Shown: positions 32,765 through 43,684, numbered from the stretch's first letter. The stretch is 64,000 bases of DNA from Stentor coeruleus (GCA_001970955.1 MPUH01000047.1:62001-126000); one strand, 5' to 3'. Notes: generated by a model not told the origin, from the letters alone. Numbers and translations: made by a program.

Positions 32765-34576
32765 TTATATTTTTCACCAATTTTCAAAAAACTTAGGAAA
32801 AATGAATTTGGGTTATTTGCAATTTGGTTTGAGGTGATTTAATGTGTAGAGCTATTGCTTTATTTGAAAAAAAAAGAAGAGAAAGGTAGTGTGTGAATAT
32901 AATTAAANGTGTAGAGCTATTGCTTTATTTGAAAAAAAAAGAAGAGAAAGGTAGTGTGTGAATATAATTAAATAATTGTAAGAGTATCTAGGAAAAAAGC
33001 TGAGTATTTAGGTCAATAAAATCTTTAGCTAATTCTCTATATTCCAATCTAAAATCTTAATATCATTCAAGTAGCCTACTTGATGATATATGTATATTCA
33101 AAAAGCAATCCAAACCTAAAATTTCTCTCAAATCCAAGCATGCTTCAAGAAACTCCCCCCACCATAAATATCATATCTAAAAACCCTTCCACAGAAAAAC
33201 ATTAAGTTTCTCCTTGTTATCCCTAAACAAAAACTCTATCTTTATAGAATTTAAAGCTAATCCTTCAACAAACAACAGAATCCACACCATAACTCTCCAT
33301 AGCCAATACAATAAAGTATCATAAATATACCTCTAACTTCCAAGTACTTTCTAAATAAGTTTCCTTCAATTTTTCTTATTATAACCAGTCTAAATGAAGG
33401 AATTCGCATCTTCCTTGTTTGCGAATCCTAAAATCAAAACATAAAAACTTAAAAATTCTAAAATCTGCAAAAAAGCATATCAAACCAATAAACCATGCAA
33501 ATCAAACTCAAACACAGTCCTCATCTAAATACACATATTTCTACTCGAAAATCTAAAAACAACTCATAGGCTATCTTAAATTATATAAAATGAGACTCCT
33601 GGTTTCAACATAAGAAAAAGTAATTTTCTTATAAAAATCTTTACCCAAAGCAACTTTAACTTCACAAAAAGACCTGATTTCATCGAAGGTTTAAAACTCT
33701 TAAACATTTCATATACAAATGAAGAAATCCACGTGATTTTTATCATTATTCTAAAACTTATAATAAAAATTAACTAATTCTGAGCTTTGAACTTTTTTCC
33801 TTTGTCTTGAAAGGAATTATTTTTGAAAAAGCAAGGATTTTTATATTGAGACTTTTAGATATTTAGAGAAAAGTTAGAAAATCATGTATAGCATTGAGTA
33901 ATTAATGAGAAATATATGCAGCTTTGGAAAATATAAAGTTATAAACATAAAATTGCAATTAGGTTTTTTTTTGGTATGAAATTTGTAGGTCAAGATGAAT
34001 TTAATCAGGTATTTTATAGAACTAAGGGTTATTAATATAGGGCTGTTGGGTTTTTCAGTTTTTTAATAAGAGTTCTGATGATTTTGGTTTTAGATGAGTT
34101 TTCAAAGAAGAATTTAATGAAACACTTTTTAAGTGGTAATAAGTTTGATTAATAAAGATATGATTTTAATGTAATCTAATATAAAACTATATATTAATTC
34201 TATATTTCATTGCATCCTAGGATTTTCCTACCTGATTCAATATAAATCAGTAATCACTATTATTAGAATCATAAAAAAGTAATAAAAATAGCTTTACTCT
34301 TAAATCTTTCTTATCACCCATTACCTAAATATTTCTATTCATATCATTAAATCAGAAACCTTTCTTAAATTCATCCTAACTTTATCAAAAACTAATCCTA
34401 TGACAATCTCTCTTCTTTCATCATAAAATATTATAAAAAACTTTTAAAACTACTAATCATAATATTCTTTTACTATAAACTGATATTTTTAATTTATGTA
34501 TTTGAAATAATCTATTACCTAAATTAACTATCTAATCCCATTTGCCAGTTTCACGGTAATAATTGCTATATAATTC
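32765..34576. other. long intergenic region with a duplicated segment
   Basis: Apart from the 64-bp N-associated repeat at its left end, this 1.8-kb stretch shows no coding segment or RNA gene. The plus strand changes from A/C-rich to T/G-rich around 33,800, as elsewhere between genes. Confidence 0.55.
32844..32972. repeat. 64-bp direct repeat around an N (probable contig-join artefact)
   Basis: Bases 32844-32907 and 32909-32972 are identical on either side of the N at 32908. Confidence 0.9.
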
Positions 34577-34909
34577 TTACAATTTTCTCCCTAGTTGATA
34601 GATCCCTGAGAATGCCATAAAAAGATTCACAGCAAGAAAGTTCCCACTAAATGGATAGATTTGAGTTGCGTATCTCGACCAAACAAATCCAGTTATTGTT
34701 ACAACACATTGTTGAGGTAAAGAAATATTCTGTGCGGGGATTGCCATATCTTTAATGTTAGCGATAACTATAGCCCATTTGAACCAAGGACACCAATGAA
34801 ATATAGTAAACCACCCATTATCAGCTAACATGCGCTTTTTTATCCAAGGGTGCCAATTATAGCTCGCTAAAATCCGATCTCTTAACTTTGGAACTATTCC
34901 AAATGCCAT
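34577..34909 (-). CDS. mitochondrial pyruvate carrier subunit (MPC2-like)
   Basis: A complete 110-residue protein matches the MPC family along its length: HWCPWFKWAIVIANIKDMA, then Q..VVTITGFVWSRYATQIYP, then LLAVN-type NLFMAFSGIYQLGRKL. Residues of the family's three membrane helices, including the G-F-x-W-S-R-Y motif at the start of helix 3, are present. MPC1 and MPC2 form a heterodimer in the inner mitochondrial membrane that imports pyruvate. The motif spacing and the sequence around IWSRY-type positions fit MPC2 better than MPC1, and the partner subunit is not in this window. No cleavable presequence is expected. The ATG at 34909 is the natural start. Confidence 0.9.
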   Translation of the reverse strand: MAFGIVPKLRDRILASYNWHPWIKKRMLADNGWFTIFHWCPWFKWAIVIANIKDMAIPAQNISLPQQCVVTITGFVWSRYATQIYPFSGNFLAVNLFMAFSGIYQLGRKL

Positions 34910-35403
34910 TAATTACCACAGAATCAGAAAAATCATGTAAGCTGAACCTAAAAAAAAAATTAAACGGAAAGTGCTGTTTGGAGTATAAATGATAAGATTA
35001 TGTTGTAATATCATGAAGATAGCTTAAGTTCATGCAATATTTTATATTATGAAAATTTCATAATATTTAAAAACTTTAAAATTTGACGATAATATGTAAC
35101 CTATGACACACATTTACTATATAAAAACAAAGGAATAGTTTTAATAAAACTTATTTTCTATATGAATGCCTAAAAATACTTACAAATATTATACAGTAAA
35201 ATCTTATATCCCACCAAAAAAATACATCAAATTTCCCCTTAAGCATAAACTTCAATCCTATCAAAAAAAAAACACTTAAAAACATCATCTAATTTCCAAA
35301 CCTATAAAAACTCAATAATTATTATCATATCCTCAAACCGAAAATCCTCTAAAAATCTTTCGTCTCTATCAAAATTCCAAATAGAACAAAGGAATCTATT
35401 ATA
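34910..35403. other. intergenic, AT-rich
   Basis: Nothing recognised; it holds the presumed promoter of the MPC gene and the 3' flank of the next gene. Confidence 0.5.
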
Positions 35404-36264
35404 TTAGTAAGGCTTAGGATAATTCTGTATCCCAGAACTATACACAATAAGCCCAGATATCGGAGACCTATTCTGTAATTTCGGTAGTCTAAAATTACTT
35501 AAAAGTTCCTTAATACTAGTTTTCAAAGTACTTTGGCTAGGTTTTTTCGTCACAACTGACAAATTCAGAAAATGTTCTTGTCTATACGATTTCTTATGTA
35601 CAACATTCACAGATCTTTCTCCAATTTTTGGTGTTGTACAATTAAACCCTATACTTCTATCATTTTTCAAAGCTTTTACAGTCTTACCAGACTGAGGGTC
35701 ATAGAAAAAATTTTCATAATAATTTTGTGGGTATATCGATAAACTATTATTTGGGCGGTTTTGTCTTTTAAAATTTTCTGGGAATGATAAATCGAAATGT
35801 GTGAGTTCAACATTGGGTTTATTATTTTCTAATGATTTCGATTTATAACTTTCAGTTTTTTTCCGGCTTTGGCCTTGGAATTTTGTTAGTTTATTAGTGA
35901 ATCTGACTTCAAAAGTTGGTATTTCGTCTACTGGAGTGAAATCTTTTGTACTATATCTTTCATTTAATTTTTTTATATCAGATTTATCGTTTTGTTCTTC
36001 ATAAGGTTCGGTTATTGTTAGAGATTTGCTTAGAGGAGAATTTTGGAAGATGATTGTTTTAGCTAAAGCTCGAGAGATTTTCATTCTGGAATTTAGTTTA
36101 CGAAATGTTTTCCTTGTTGGGCTGAAGATGTTTAGGTTTATAGATGGGATACCTTCAGAGTTCCAACTACTTATGTCATGTTTGGAAACTTTTGGTGTTG
36201 CCTTGCAGAAGTTTTTGTCTTCTTTTAAAAGGTTTTCGATTGATTGCTGTTCTTTATATATCAT
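35404..36264 (-). CDS. hypothetical basic protein, 286 aa
   Basis: An intact frame encodes a basic, Ser/Asn/Lys-rich protein without signal peptide, membrane segment or Cys motif. Short SP and TP sites (SPTRK, TPKIG, SPISG) would suit phosphorylation by proline-directed kinases. Long stretches look disordered. It sits between the MPC and SF1 genes on the same strand. I do not recognise it. Resemblance to the 203-aa basic protein at 5054-5665 is compositional only. Confidence 0.65.
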   Translation of the reverse strand: MIYKEQQSIENLLKEDKNFCKATPKVSKHDISSWNSEGIPSINLNIFSPTRKTFRKLNSRMKISRALAKTIIFQNSPLSKSLTITEPYEEQNDKSDIKKLNERYSTKDFTPVDEIPTFEVRFTNKLTKFQGQSRKKTESYKSKSLENNKPNVELTHFDLSFPENFKRQNRPNNSLSIYPQNYYENFFYDPQSGKTVKALKNDRSIGFNCTTPKIGERSVNVVHKKSYRQEHFLNLSVVTKKPSQSTLKTSIKELLSNFRLPKLQNRSPISGLIVYSSGIQNYPKPY

Positions 36265-36796
36265 TTAGAATATTATATGCGGAAGGGTTTTTAGGTGAGG
36301 AATTAACTGAGGATTTATATTTTTATGCTATTTGTGAAGGGTTTATTGTAAATTATAGGATTTTTTGGTAAGAGGAGAAGATCATTTTTTACTTTGGGAT
36401 AAAGAAAGGGTTTATTGATGAAATTATATTTAAATAAGAAATTTTGTATTGTGTGTGTTGTTATTTGCCAGTTTGTTATTGTAAATGGGTTATGCTGAGG
36501 ATGTAATTTTTATGATGTAATTGTATCGTTTTATCAGTAAAATAGTTTTGATTTTATTATGGAATATCTTAATATTATTATGTTTAATTAATTGTAAATA
36601 GTACTTAAACACAGTATAACGGAATCTCAAGTTTTAATTGTAATAAACTTTGAATCGAAAAATTAACACCCTAAAAAGGACCTTGNCGTAAATAATACTT
36701 AAATATAGTATAATAGAATCTCAAGTTTTAATTGTAATAAACTTTGAATCGAAAAATTAACACCCTAAAAAGGACCTTGTTATCCTAACATATTTA
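36265..36796. other. intergenic with an imperfect 92-bp duplication
   Basis: It is dominated by the N-associated duplication at 36594-36779. No coding segment. Confidence 0.6.
36594..36779. repeat. imperfect 92-bp direct repeat around an N
   Basis: Bases 36594-36685 and 36688-36779 align over 92 bp with five differences, all transitions (G/A or C/T) and all within the first 35 bp or so. The N is at 36686. The differences suggest that two alleles, or two macronuclear versions, were placed end to end. Confidence 0.85.
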
Positions 36797-37936
36797 TTAA
36801 TAATCTACGCCTGGTGGAAGTAATTCTTCTTCCCCAACTGGATCTTTGATTTCTTTATTATCTTTTTTCTTAGTATTTTTTTGATGAACTTTATAAGATT
36901 TTATTACCATCTGATCATAATGAGTCAATTGAACTCCTGCTCCAGTTTCCCTATTAAACTCTTCCAATTGTTCTTCCAGAGTTTTTTTCTTAATTTTTCT
37001 ATTAGGACAATCTTGAGTAGAATGATTTTTATCACTACATATTTCACATGACCATCCAAGTGCAAGAGTACGATTAGGACAACCATACTTTTTATGTCCT
37101 TGTTCTCCACAAACTTCACACCAATCTGAATTATAAGTGATTCCTATACGATTTTCTGCTCCTATACGCATAAGTTCAAATCTCCTTTTCTGATTGTCTT
37201 CATCATCTAATTTTCCATTTAAAATAGGTTCTAAGATTTCACAACATCTTTCAATATCAACTTCTGATTCAGCTGTAATTAACACATGCATAGGTTCATC
37301 TTCATTTTCAAACTGATAATTTTTTCCTCTTGATGCTCCTCGTCCTCTTATATAAATTTTGCATTTTGTTTTTTTCTCAAGAATTTTCTGTGTTTTACCT
37401 CTGGGTCCAAGGATAAGTGAAACATAACTTTGTGGTGGAGCTTCTCCATATTGAGGTATATAAAGTTTTCTTGTTGCTGTTGGTGGTTTATAATCAGCTG
37501 GAGCTTTATAAAGTGGGTCAATTCTTAAACATTCTTCTATACATGTGTTTCTTTCTTTTTGAAGTTTTTCTCTAGCTCTTACTTCTCTAGTATTCATTCT
37601 TTGTCCAGTTTTTGGGTCATAGATAGGTTCAGGTGATGGTGATCTAACTTCAAAATCTTGTATTTCAAGGTCATTAGCTGTAAGTCTTCGAGATATATCT
37701 TCAATTCTAAACTGACGAAGAATAAGCTCTACTTGGTCAGGGTTAAGAAAATCAGGAATATAAGTCAAGGGAGGAGGGAAAAATGATCTATCAACACTCC
37801 AACGGGACGAACTGTATTTTTCCTTTCTTATATCAATTTCCCTTCTGTTTACTCTATAGGCATCACCTTCTTCCCATCTTGTTCTCTTCCTTGGTACAAC
37901 AGTTTCTACTAAAGCAAGACTATCTTCAGTTCTCAT
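36797..37936 (-). CDS. SF1: branchpoint-binding protein / splicing factor 1
   Basis: SF1/BBP binds the intron branchpoint during early spliceosome assembly. All parts are present in order: an N-terminal U2AF-ligand-like motif (RKRTRW, residues 17-22), the phospho-site region RSPSPEPIYDP (98-108), the KH-QUA2 RNA-binding domain with the GPRG loop (177-180), and two CCHC zinc knuckles (C273-C276-H281-C286 and C297-C300-H305-C310). The protein has 379 aa and lacks the long proline-rich tail of animal SF1. The presence of a second zinc knuckle resembles yeast and plant BBP. Its finding is notable in a genome whose introns are only 15 nt, where U2AF and SF1 can hardly bind side by side in the usual way. 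TAA is at 36797. Confidence 0.95.
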   Translation of the reverse strand: MRTEDSLALVETVVPRKRTRWEEGDAYRVNRREIDIRKEKYSSSRWSVDRSFFPPPLTYIPDFLNPDQVELILRQFRIEDISRRLTANDLEIQDFEVRSPSPEPIYDPKTGQRMNTREVRAREKLQKERNTCIEECLRIDPLYKAPADYKPPTATRKLYIPQYGEAPPQSYVSLILGPRGKTQKILEKKTKCKIYIRGRGASRGKNYQFENEDEPMHVLITAESEVDIERCCEILEPILNGKLDDEDNQKRRFELMRIGAENRIGITYNSDWCEVCGEQGHKKYGCPNRTLALGWSCEICSDKNHSTQDCPNRKIKKKTLEEQLEEFNRETGAGVQLTHYDQMVIKSYKVHQKNTKKKDNKEIKDPVGEEELLPPGVDY

Positions 37937-38011
37937 TTCTAATTATAAGATGAATATTTTAATATATATTAAATATATAAAACCTTATTATCAATCTCTA
38001 TTTATTAATGA

Positions 38012-40552
38012 TTATATTTGAAAGTTCATTTTACTTTTCATCAAATTTATAGCTTCTTCCGCTATATAATTTTGAGTATCTTGATTTCCATGATGATACT
38101 GTTCTAAATCTTTCAAATAATCTGCAGCTTTAAATGTACTTCGTGAAATAACCGACCTTGGTCTAACAGTATTTCTCATAGGTTCAGGTTCAAAATACAC
38201 ACTATCTAAACCAGTTCCCAATTTCGGTGAAGGTTTATCACTACGATATCCATCAAAGCTTACATTCTGAAATCTTTTAGGTCTAACATAGCTTCTATCA
38301 GCTCCAAGTGGAGGTTTTTCAAAAGGTGCATCATTTCCTTTTAATGATTCATATACTTTTTTCCTTTGTGCTAAAGACATTTTCAATTGATCAACTCTAT
38401 GACGATCTTGTCTAGATTTCTCTTTAATTTCTAAAACTTCATGTCTTCTTTGTTCAATTTCTCTTCGACGTCTTTCTATTTCTTGTCTCTGTTCCATAAG
38501 TGATTCAGTTTCTTTATCTAAATCTATGCATATTTGATGGATTTTTTGAGCTTCTTTTTCAAAAGACTTTCTATCTTTTTCAAGCATTTCCTGTGCTTTT
38601 CTTAGGTTTTCAGCTTCGTATTTGAGTTGTTTGGATTTTTCTTCACATATTAAAACTCGTTTATTTATATCAGCATTGATATTAGGAATATTTCTTCTGA
38701 AATTTTCAATCTGCGTAATTTGAGATTGTAGTAAATTTTTCTCATACTGAATTTGTGTATAAGCTTCATTTTTTTCTATTTCCATTAGAGCTTCTTTTTC
38801 CTTTATATCGTTTTCTTTATTACTGATTTCTTCTTCTATGATTTTTTCTTCTCTTTCTACTTGTTCTTCTAATAAACTTAGTTTATGCATTTCTAGAGCT
38901 AATATCTGTTTTTTTTCTCTATCTTGTAATCTAAGAGTTTCTTGTAATTCAGTCATACTTTTCTGTTCTTCAATTAACTTATACTTATCTTCATCTATGA
39001 TTTTTTGAAATCTATCTTCAAGGTCTTCTAATGTTTTTTGTTTAAGTTCCAATCTTTTTTTATCCTGCTCAATGATCTGAATTTGTGTTAAAAGACGCTT
39101 TTCTCTTTCTTCTAAAGCCCTTTCCTTAGCTGATAATTCCTGTATTTTTATATCTTCAGTATATTCTTTTTCTTTACTAAACTTACTACTAAGAGTGTTA
39201 ATTGTCTGAGAGTGTTTTGATATTAATTGGGCCAGATTTGAAATAGTATCGTGATGAGAACGAAAATTTTCAAGACTTGATTTTTTACTTTCAAACCAGT
39301 TTTTCAACTCAGATAACTGCTGTTCATGTTCTTGGTCAACTTTTTCAAGTTCTTGCTTCAAAGCATTATCAAAACGTGTTTTTTGATCATCAAGTTCTTT
39401 AGCTCTTTGTTCATTTGCTTCAGCAAGTATTTGTTCAAGTCTTTTTATTTCTAAAGATCTTGGACTTAACTTAACTTCTTTAACTTCGCTATTTAATTCT
39501 TGGATTTTAAGTGGATTGTTTTTTGGTATGGCGAATGAACTCATACCTGATTCTCTTGGTAAAAAATTATTAAAACCAGTTGACATGCCTGGAGGATTAT
39601 AATCAAAAGATTCAGGGTGTAAATTCGGGGAGGTTTTTTGCTCAAAAAGTGGTAAATTGTTTGTATTTGGATTCGCTAGAATTGGTGTAGGAAAATTCCC
39701 TGAGTTTTGAGGTTCTGCATAATTGCTTGAAAAAGGGTCAGAACTCCCAGGCATAAAAGGGCTAATGTTTTTCCCTGAAGGAATAGGTAGGTTTGGAGAA
39801 GTTAAGTTTCCTGAATTCAAAGAAAAACCTTGTTGGATCCCTGGAGATATTGAATTTATAGAATACCCTTGTGGGTTAATTGGAGGAACAGGCAAGGGTA
39901 ATGGAGAAGTAAAAGCTCCTGAGTTTAAAGAAAAACCTTGTGGGTCATTAGCTGATAATCCAAAATTCATATTCGGTAATGGTGGTGTTGACAATTTATT
40001 GAACTCAGGATTAATAGCATTTCCAGGAGCGGCTTGCATAGTAGCAGAGCCAAAAACTGAATTCGAATTGCCTATAGGAAAAGCAGGATAATAAGGATTT
40101 CTATTATTATTCGAATTTCCTACTGAAATCGGTTCTATCTGAAATCCTGTGCTTTGTCCAGACTCTCGGGCAAAAGGAAATGCTCCAGATCCTGTAGTTT
40201 GTGATGGGTCTTTAAGTTTTCCAGGCATGAATTCAATAGTTGATCCTTGAAACTCTTCTTTTTTTTTCATAGGAGCTGTGTTAGGTCTATCAGCAGCTCC
40301 AATTGTCCTTTTCCTTCTTGACCCTTTAGTTGTTAATGTTTGTATCACACCTTCTTCTTCTGCTTCAATTTGGGGAAAAGGATTTACCATAGGTGTTTTT
40401 GGAGGAGGGTCACCAAATTCTGACATTAATTTCGCAAGTTCTTCATCATCTTTCATTTTTTTGAAATCATCATCACTATCAAGAGCACTTCCTATATTTG
40501 AAAACCCGTAGTCAGCATCATAACCTCTTGAACCCGGTCTTTTTCCAAACAT
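38012..40552 (-). CDS. coiled-coil protein with disordered N-terminus (846 aa)
   Basis: The first 370 residues are Asn/Pro/Gly/Ser-rich and disordered. They contain an acidic DDDFKKMKDDEELAKLMSEF segment and a short internal repeat of the GFSLNSGxxTSP type. Residues about 370-760 form a nearly unbroken coiled coil (EEREKRLLTQIQIIEQDKKR and onward). The C-terminal 80 residues are basic with an AADYLKDLEQYHHG segment. The general layout (disordered N-terminus, long coiled coil) resembles FBF1-type transition-fibre proteins, but I see no diagnostic motif, so this is only a suggestion. It is 30 nt downstream of the F-box-like gene and 75 nt upstream of SF1 on the same strand. Confidence 0.8.
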   Translation of the reverse strand: MFGKRPGSRGYDADYGFSNIGSALDSDDDFKKMKDDEELAKLMSEFGDPPPKTPMVNPFPQIEAEEEGVIQTLTTKGSRRKRTIGAADRPNTAPMKKKEEFQGSTIEFMPGKLKDPSQTTGSGAFPFARESGQSTGFQIEPISVGNSNNNRNPYYPAFPIGNSNSVFGSATMQAAPGNAINPEFNKLSTPPLPNMNFGLSANDPQGFSLNSGAFTSPLPLPVPPINPQGYSINSISPGIQQGFSLNSGNLTSPNLPIPSGKNISPFMPGSSDPFSSNYAEPQNSGNFPTPILANPNTNNLPLFEQKTSPNLHPESFDYNPPGMSTGFNNFLPRESGMSSFAIPKNNPLKIQELNSEVKEVKLSPRSLEIKRLEQILAEANEQRAKELDDQKTRFDNALKQELEKVDQEHEQQLSELKNWFESKKSSLENFRSHHDTISNLAQLISKHSQTINTLSSKFSKEKEYTEDIKIQELSAKERALEEREKRLLTQIQIIEQDKKRLELKQKTLEDLEDRFQKIIDEDKYKLIEEQKSMTELQETLRLQDREKKQILALEMHKLSLLEEQVEREEKIIEEEISNKENDIKEKEALMEIEKNEAYTQIQYEKNLLQSQITQIENFRRNIPNINADINKRVLICEEKSKQLKYEAENLRKAQEMLEKDRKSFEKEAQKIHQICIDLDKETESLMEQRQEIERRRREIEQRRHEVLEIKEKSRQDRHRVDQLKMSLAQRKKVYESLKGNDAPFEKPPLGADRSYVRPKRFQNVSFDGYRSDKPSPKLGTGLDSVYFEPEPMRNTVRPRSVISRSTFKAADYLKDLEQYHHGNQDTQNYIAEEAINLMKSKMNFQI

Positions 40553-40582
40553 AATATTTATAAAGAAATTTCATAAAGATTA

Positions 40583-41863
40583 TTAAGATATTGACCAATT
40601 AGGAACAATAATAGGCTCTTCACCTCCTTCTGATGATGAGTCTTCAGGAACTTCAATATAAGTTTTAGATTTCAATCTTTCATAAAACGCTCTAACAAGT
40701 TGTGCCCAAAACAACTGGTTTTCATGTTTCCAGATATTGAATTCTACAGGGATTTCTGTGTATATTTTCAATATCTGACTTGGAATTGTGTTATTTGAAG
40801 CAACTTCAAGCATTTGGCATAAGTCATTACATACATTGATTATATGAAGGAATAATGGAAGACAATTTTCTCTTGAACTTGATACTGGCCGAGCATATGA
40901 AGTTGAAGGTCTCATGTTTTCTTTTTTTGACACAAAAGTACTTGAAACAAAGTGAGCTGCTGATATTCTTATTGTCCTTAAAAGCGAATATTCTGTATTA
41001 GAAAAAATATTGTTAAAGTTCGCTAGTTTATCTAAAAGAGAGAAATATTTTGTCACTGAGTATATATTACCTAAAGAGTCAAAAATAGATGCTGCTCTAG
41101 ATTTCCAGTTTTCTAGATGTGAAAAGTCTTCAAGAAAAGAGAGGATATCTTTGATATTTCCTTCAAAAGATACTAATGAATTTAAGTCTTTGAGTTTTGG
41201 TTCGATTTTTCCTAGGCTTAAACATATTTCCTGTGTGATTATTACTTTAGCTTCTTTTTGATGCTTTTTAGTTTTATCTATTATACTTATAAAACTTTTA
41301 TGGGGTTTTGTCCCATTAAAAACCACATCAACTTTAGCTACACAAGCATCATTAAGTTCATTTAAAATATCATCGATTATTTTGATTTTATCTTTCCAAT
41401 AGTTTATCATACTACAAGGATTTGTATCATCACCACAAATTTCTTGGTTTTCTAATATATTTAATGTTCTTGATATACTTTCAGTCCATGTTTCCATAAC
41501 TTGAAAGCATCTATTTTTGAACTCTTCATTTTTCCTTAGTTGTGCAGCTTTATTAATTGTTATTACTTTTAGCTGGCTTTCTAAATCAGGAGGTATGAAA
41601 ATCCACTGCTTAGAATTTATTATTTCTGATTTAGTTGGGGGTTTTTGTTTTGAGTTTGGGCGTGGTCTACTAGTTCGAACTCGAACTTCTTTGATTTGTT
41701 CTTTAGGTTTACGCGGGTTAAAAGAAGATAAAAGGCTTCTCCAAAGGAGAGTTGATTCACAAATCTCTTTAAATTTCATGTTCACGTTGCATAAGATTTC
41801 AAGGTCTGTATCTGTAAGATAGCGGATTATTATTACTCCAGCTGTGTCAAGGACTTCTTCCAT
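40583..41863 (-). CDS. F-box-like protein (426 aa)
   Basis: Residues 10-47 read as an F-box-like helix set: IIRYLTDTDLEILCNVNMKF, then KEICESTLLWRSLL, matching the L.....L......V.K.....W..L pattern that binds Skp1 in SCF ubiquitin ligases. A basic linker follows (RTSRPRPNSKQKPPTKSE), then about 330 residues of mainly helical sequence without a recognised substrate-binding domain. The canonical LP near the start is absent, so the call is tentative. Its TAA is 30 nt ahead of the next gene's ATG. Confidence 0.65.
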   Translation of the reverse strand: MEEVLDTAGVIIIRYLTDTDLEILCNVNMKFKEICESTLLWRSLLSSFNPRKPKEQIKEVRVRTSRPRPNSKQKPPTKSEIINSKQWIFIPPDLESQLKVITINKAAQLRKNEEFKNRCFQVMETWTESISRTLNILENQEICGDDTNPCSMINYWKDKIKIIDDILNELNDACVAKVDVVFNGTKPHKSFISIIDKTKKHQKEAKVIITQEICLSLGKIEPKLKDLNSLVSFEGNIKDILSFLEDFSHLENWKSRAASIFDSLGNIYSVTKYFSLLDKLANFNNIFSNTEYSLLRTIRISAAHFVSSTFVSKKENMRPSTSYARPVSSSRENCLPLFLHIINVCNDLCQMLEVASNNTIPSQILKIYTEIPVEFNIWKHENQLFWAQLVRAFYERLKSKTYIEVPEDSSSEGGEEPIIVPNWSIS

Positions 41864-42573
41864 ATATGTAAGTTTATTTTTAATGGAGAGATGAATAGAT
41901 TTCGTATGTATTTTTTATGGATAAAAAAAGATAATTTGTTTTTATTAAGTTGTTGTTTAGGCTATGCGCATATTTATTTGAAATAGAAAACATGATTAAA
42001 TAACGAATTTAATAGGATTTTAGAATGAATATACTATTTGATATATTTTTATGATTATAAAAGATATGGGAATATTGTGATTTAAAATATAAGGTAGATT
42101 TAAAAAGTTTCAAATTAATATATTTTTGGATTATTATTGGCAAATATATTGAAGGTAATTGGTTTATATTAAACCTTGTAATATATAATTTTAATAAACT
42201 AGAGCTGCAAATTATCATGAACTGTTTGGAGTATTCATAACAAAAATAATTGTATGAAATACTCCTAATGCGTCCTCCTATATTTTTTTTTACTCTATAA
42301 ACATAGTTATATAATAAGAAATACTCTTAATATATCCTCCTATATTTTTTTTTACTTATAAACATAGCTATATAATAAGAAATATACTATTCTATTAGTC
42401 TATTCACAACAAATACAATTGTATTATTCATAAAAATTCCAAAACAAAAAATACACTCTCCCATAAAAATCATCATTCTCTCCCCTTTCTTAAAAATTCT
42501 AAACCCAACCACAAAACTTAATTCCACCTCTTCCTTTCAAAAACTCTAAAATTTCTAAACTTTCTATTAGAAC
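41864..42573. other. intergenic with a 62-bp tandem repeat
   Basis: Holds the two-unit tandem repeat at 42256-42378 and poly-T tracts. No coding segment. Confidence 0.6.
42256..42378. repeat. two-copy tandem repeat, period 61-62 bp
   Basis: Unit one (42256-42317) and unit two (42318-42378) share nearly all positions, including a TCCTCCTATA box and a T9 run, with a few substitutions and one deletion. A partial third start (GAAATA) follows. The copies have diverged and no N is present, so this is a true tandem duplication. Confidence 0.85.
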
Positions 42574-43212
42574 TTAAAAGATATTGAGTCTAGCCAACGG
42601 TCCATGAAGTGTGATTTCCTTAACATTTGACCCATCAGGAATCAATCTTCCATTTCCCTTAAGTTCTTCATATTCGCTTTCAGTATATTTCGTGAATCCA
42701 AACTTATCACTTTTTACTATTATCTGTTTACCTGGTATTTTGAACTTAGCTCTTCTCAAAGCTTCAATAGCATTTTCTACATTAACTTCTTTAACTCTAA
42801 CACTTAACAAAATATCTCCAAGGTCAACACGAGCAACTTTACCAAAAGGTTTACCAAAAGCTCCTCTCATACCAGTCTGAAGCCTATCAGCACCTGCACA
42901 ACTAAGCATTTTGTTTATACGAATAATATGCCAAGGGTGAACACGAATTCTCATATGGAAACCTTCTTTGCCTGTTTTCTTAAACAAGTATTTATTTGCA
43001 GAAATACGAGCAGCTTCGAGAGCTTCTGATGATACATGTTCACGTTCTTTGGAAATAAGATGGATAACCTTTGGGAACATTTCGCATGAGGCTTTCTTGA
43101 AACCATTGTCATATATTCTAAGCCTTGAATCAGGGACACCTCTACAGTATCGTGATTTTGGGTAAGGCTTGTTTTTGATGTACCTATAGCATCTTGCTGG
43201 TCTACGTCCCAT
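42574..43212 (-). CDS. RPL10: 60S ribosomal protein uL16 (RPL10)
   Basis: Nearly every block of eukaryotic RPL10 is present: the start [20 protein letters not shown], then [13 protein letters not shown], the [20 protein letters not shown] segment, [20 protein letters not shown], and the conserved loop [16 protein letters not shown] that reaches the peptidyl-transferase centre. I place the start at the ATG at 43212 (context GGTAAATATGGG). The frame runs 3 codons further upstream but without an ATG, and all eukaryotic orthologues begin MGRR. The protein is 212 aa, close to the usual 214. The two C-terminal residues of other orthologues vary, so the end looks natural. Confidence 0.97.
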   Translation of the reverse strand: MGRRPARCYRYIKNKPYPKSRYCRGVPDSRLRIYDNGFKKASCEMFPKVIHLISKEREHVSSEALEAARISANKYLFKKTGKEGFHMRIRVHPWHIIRINKMLSCAGADRLQTGMRGAFGKPFGKVARVDLGDILLSVRVKEVNVENAIEALRRAKFKIPGKQIIVKSDKFGFTKYTESEYEELKGNGRLIPDGSNVKEITLHGPLARLNIF

Positions 43213-43684
43213 ATTTACCACTACTTTTTTATGGTGTGCATATATGCATAAGTACTTAAGTAATTTTATTGTTTTTAGATTAGTTGGCTTTGTTAGGGAA
43301 AAAAGTTTTAAGAGATAAATTGTTGGTTTTTTTATATAGAAAATTAGCTTATTTTTGTGTAATGGGAGGTGAAAAAGTGAAAAAGTAAAAGTTTTTGAAT
43401 GAGGATGATGAAAGGGTTACTTTAGGGTAAAAATTAGATTGGATAGGAGTTTGTAAAGTTACAAGTGTTAGGTTTTTTAATGTTTGAATTTTTTGTTCAG
43501 TTGGAGGATTTTGTTTTGGGTAAAAGGGTTTTTGATAATCATGACTTGAATTCGTTTCTCAAATAGTTTAGTAAATGGTTAATTATATTTAGGAATATAA
43601 AATTACTAAATAAAGTTAATGATGCTTTAAAATGATTTGATAATGAGAAATTTAGATTGAAGTTTAATCATATATAAGATTAAT
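43213..43684. other. intergenic, T-rich
   Basis: This is the region upstream of the RPL10 gene. I see no motif beyond T-rich tracts typical of the local spacers. Confidence 0.5.

Noticed and set aside
43213-43221. A three-codon extension before RPL10
   Set aside because: It begins with GTG, and all known orthologues start MGRR at the ATG at 43212.
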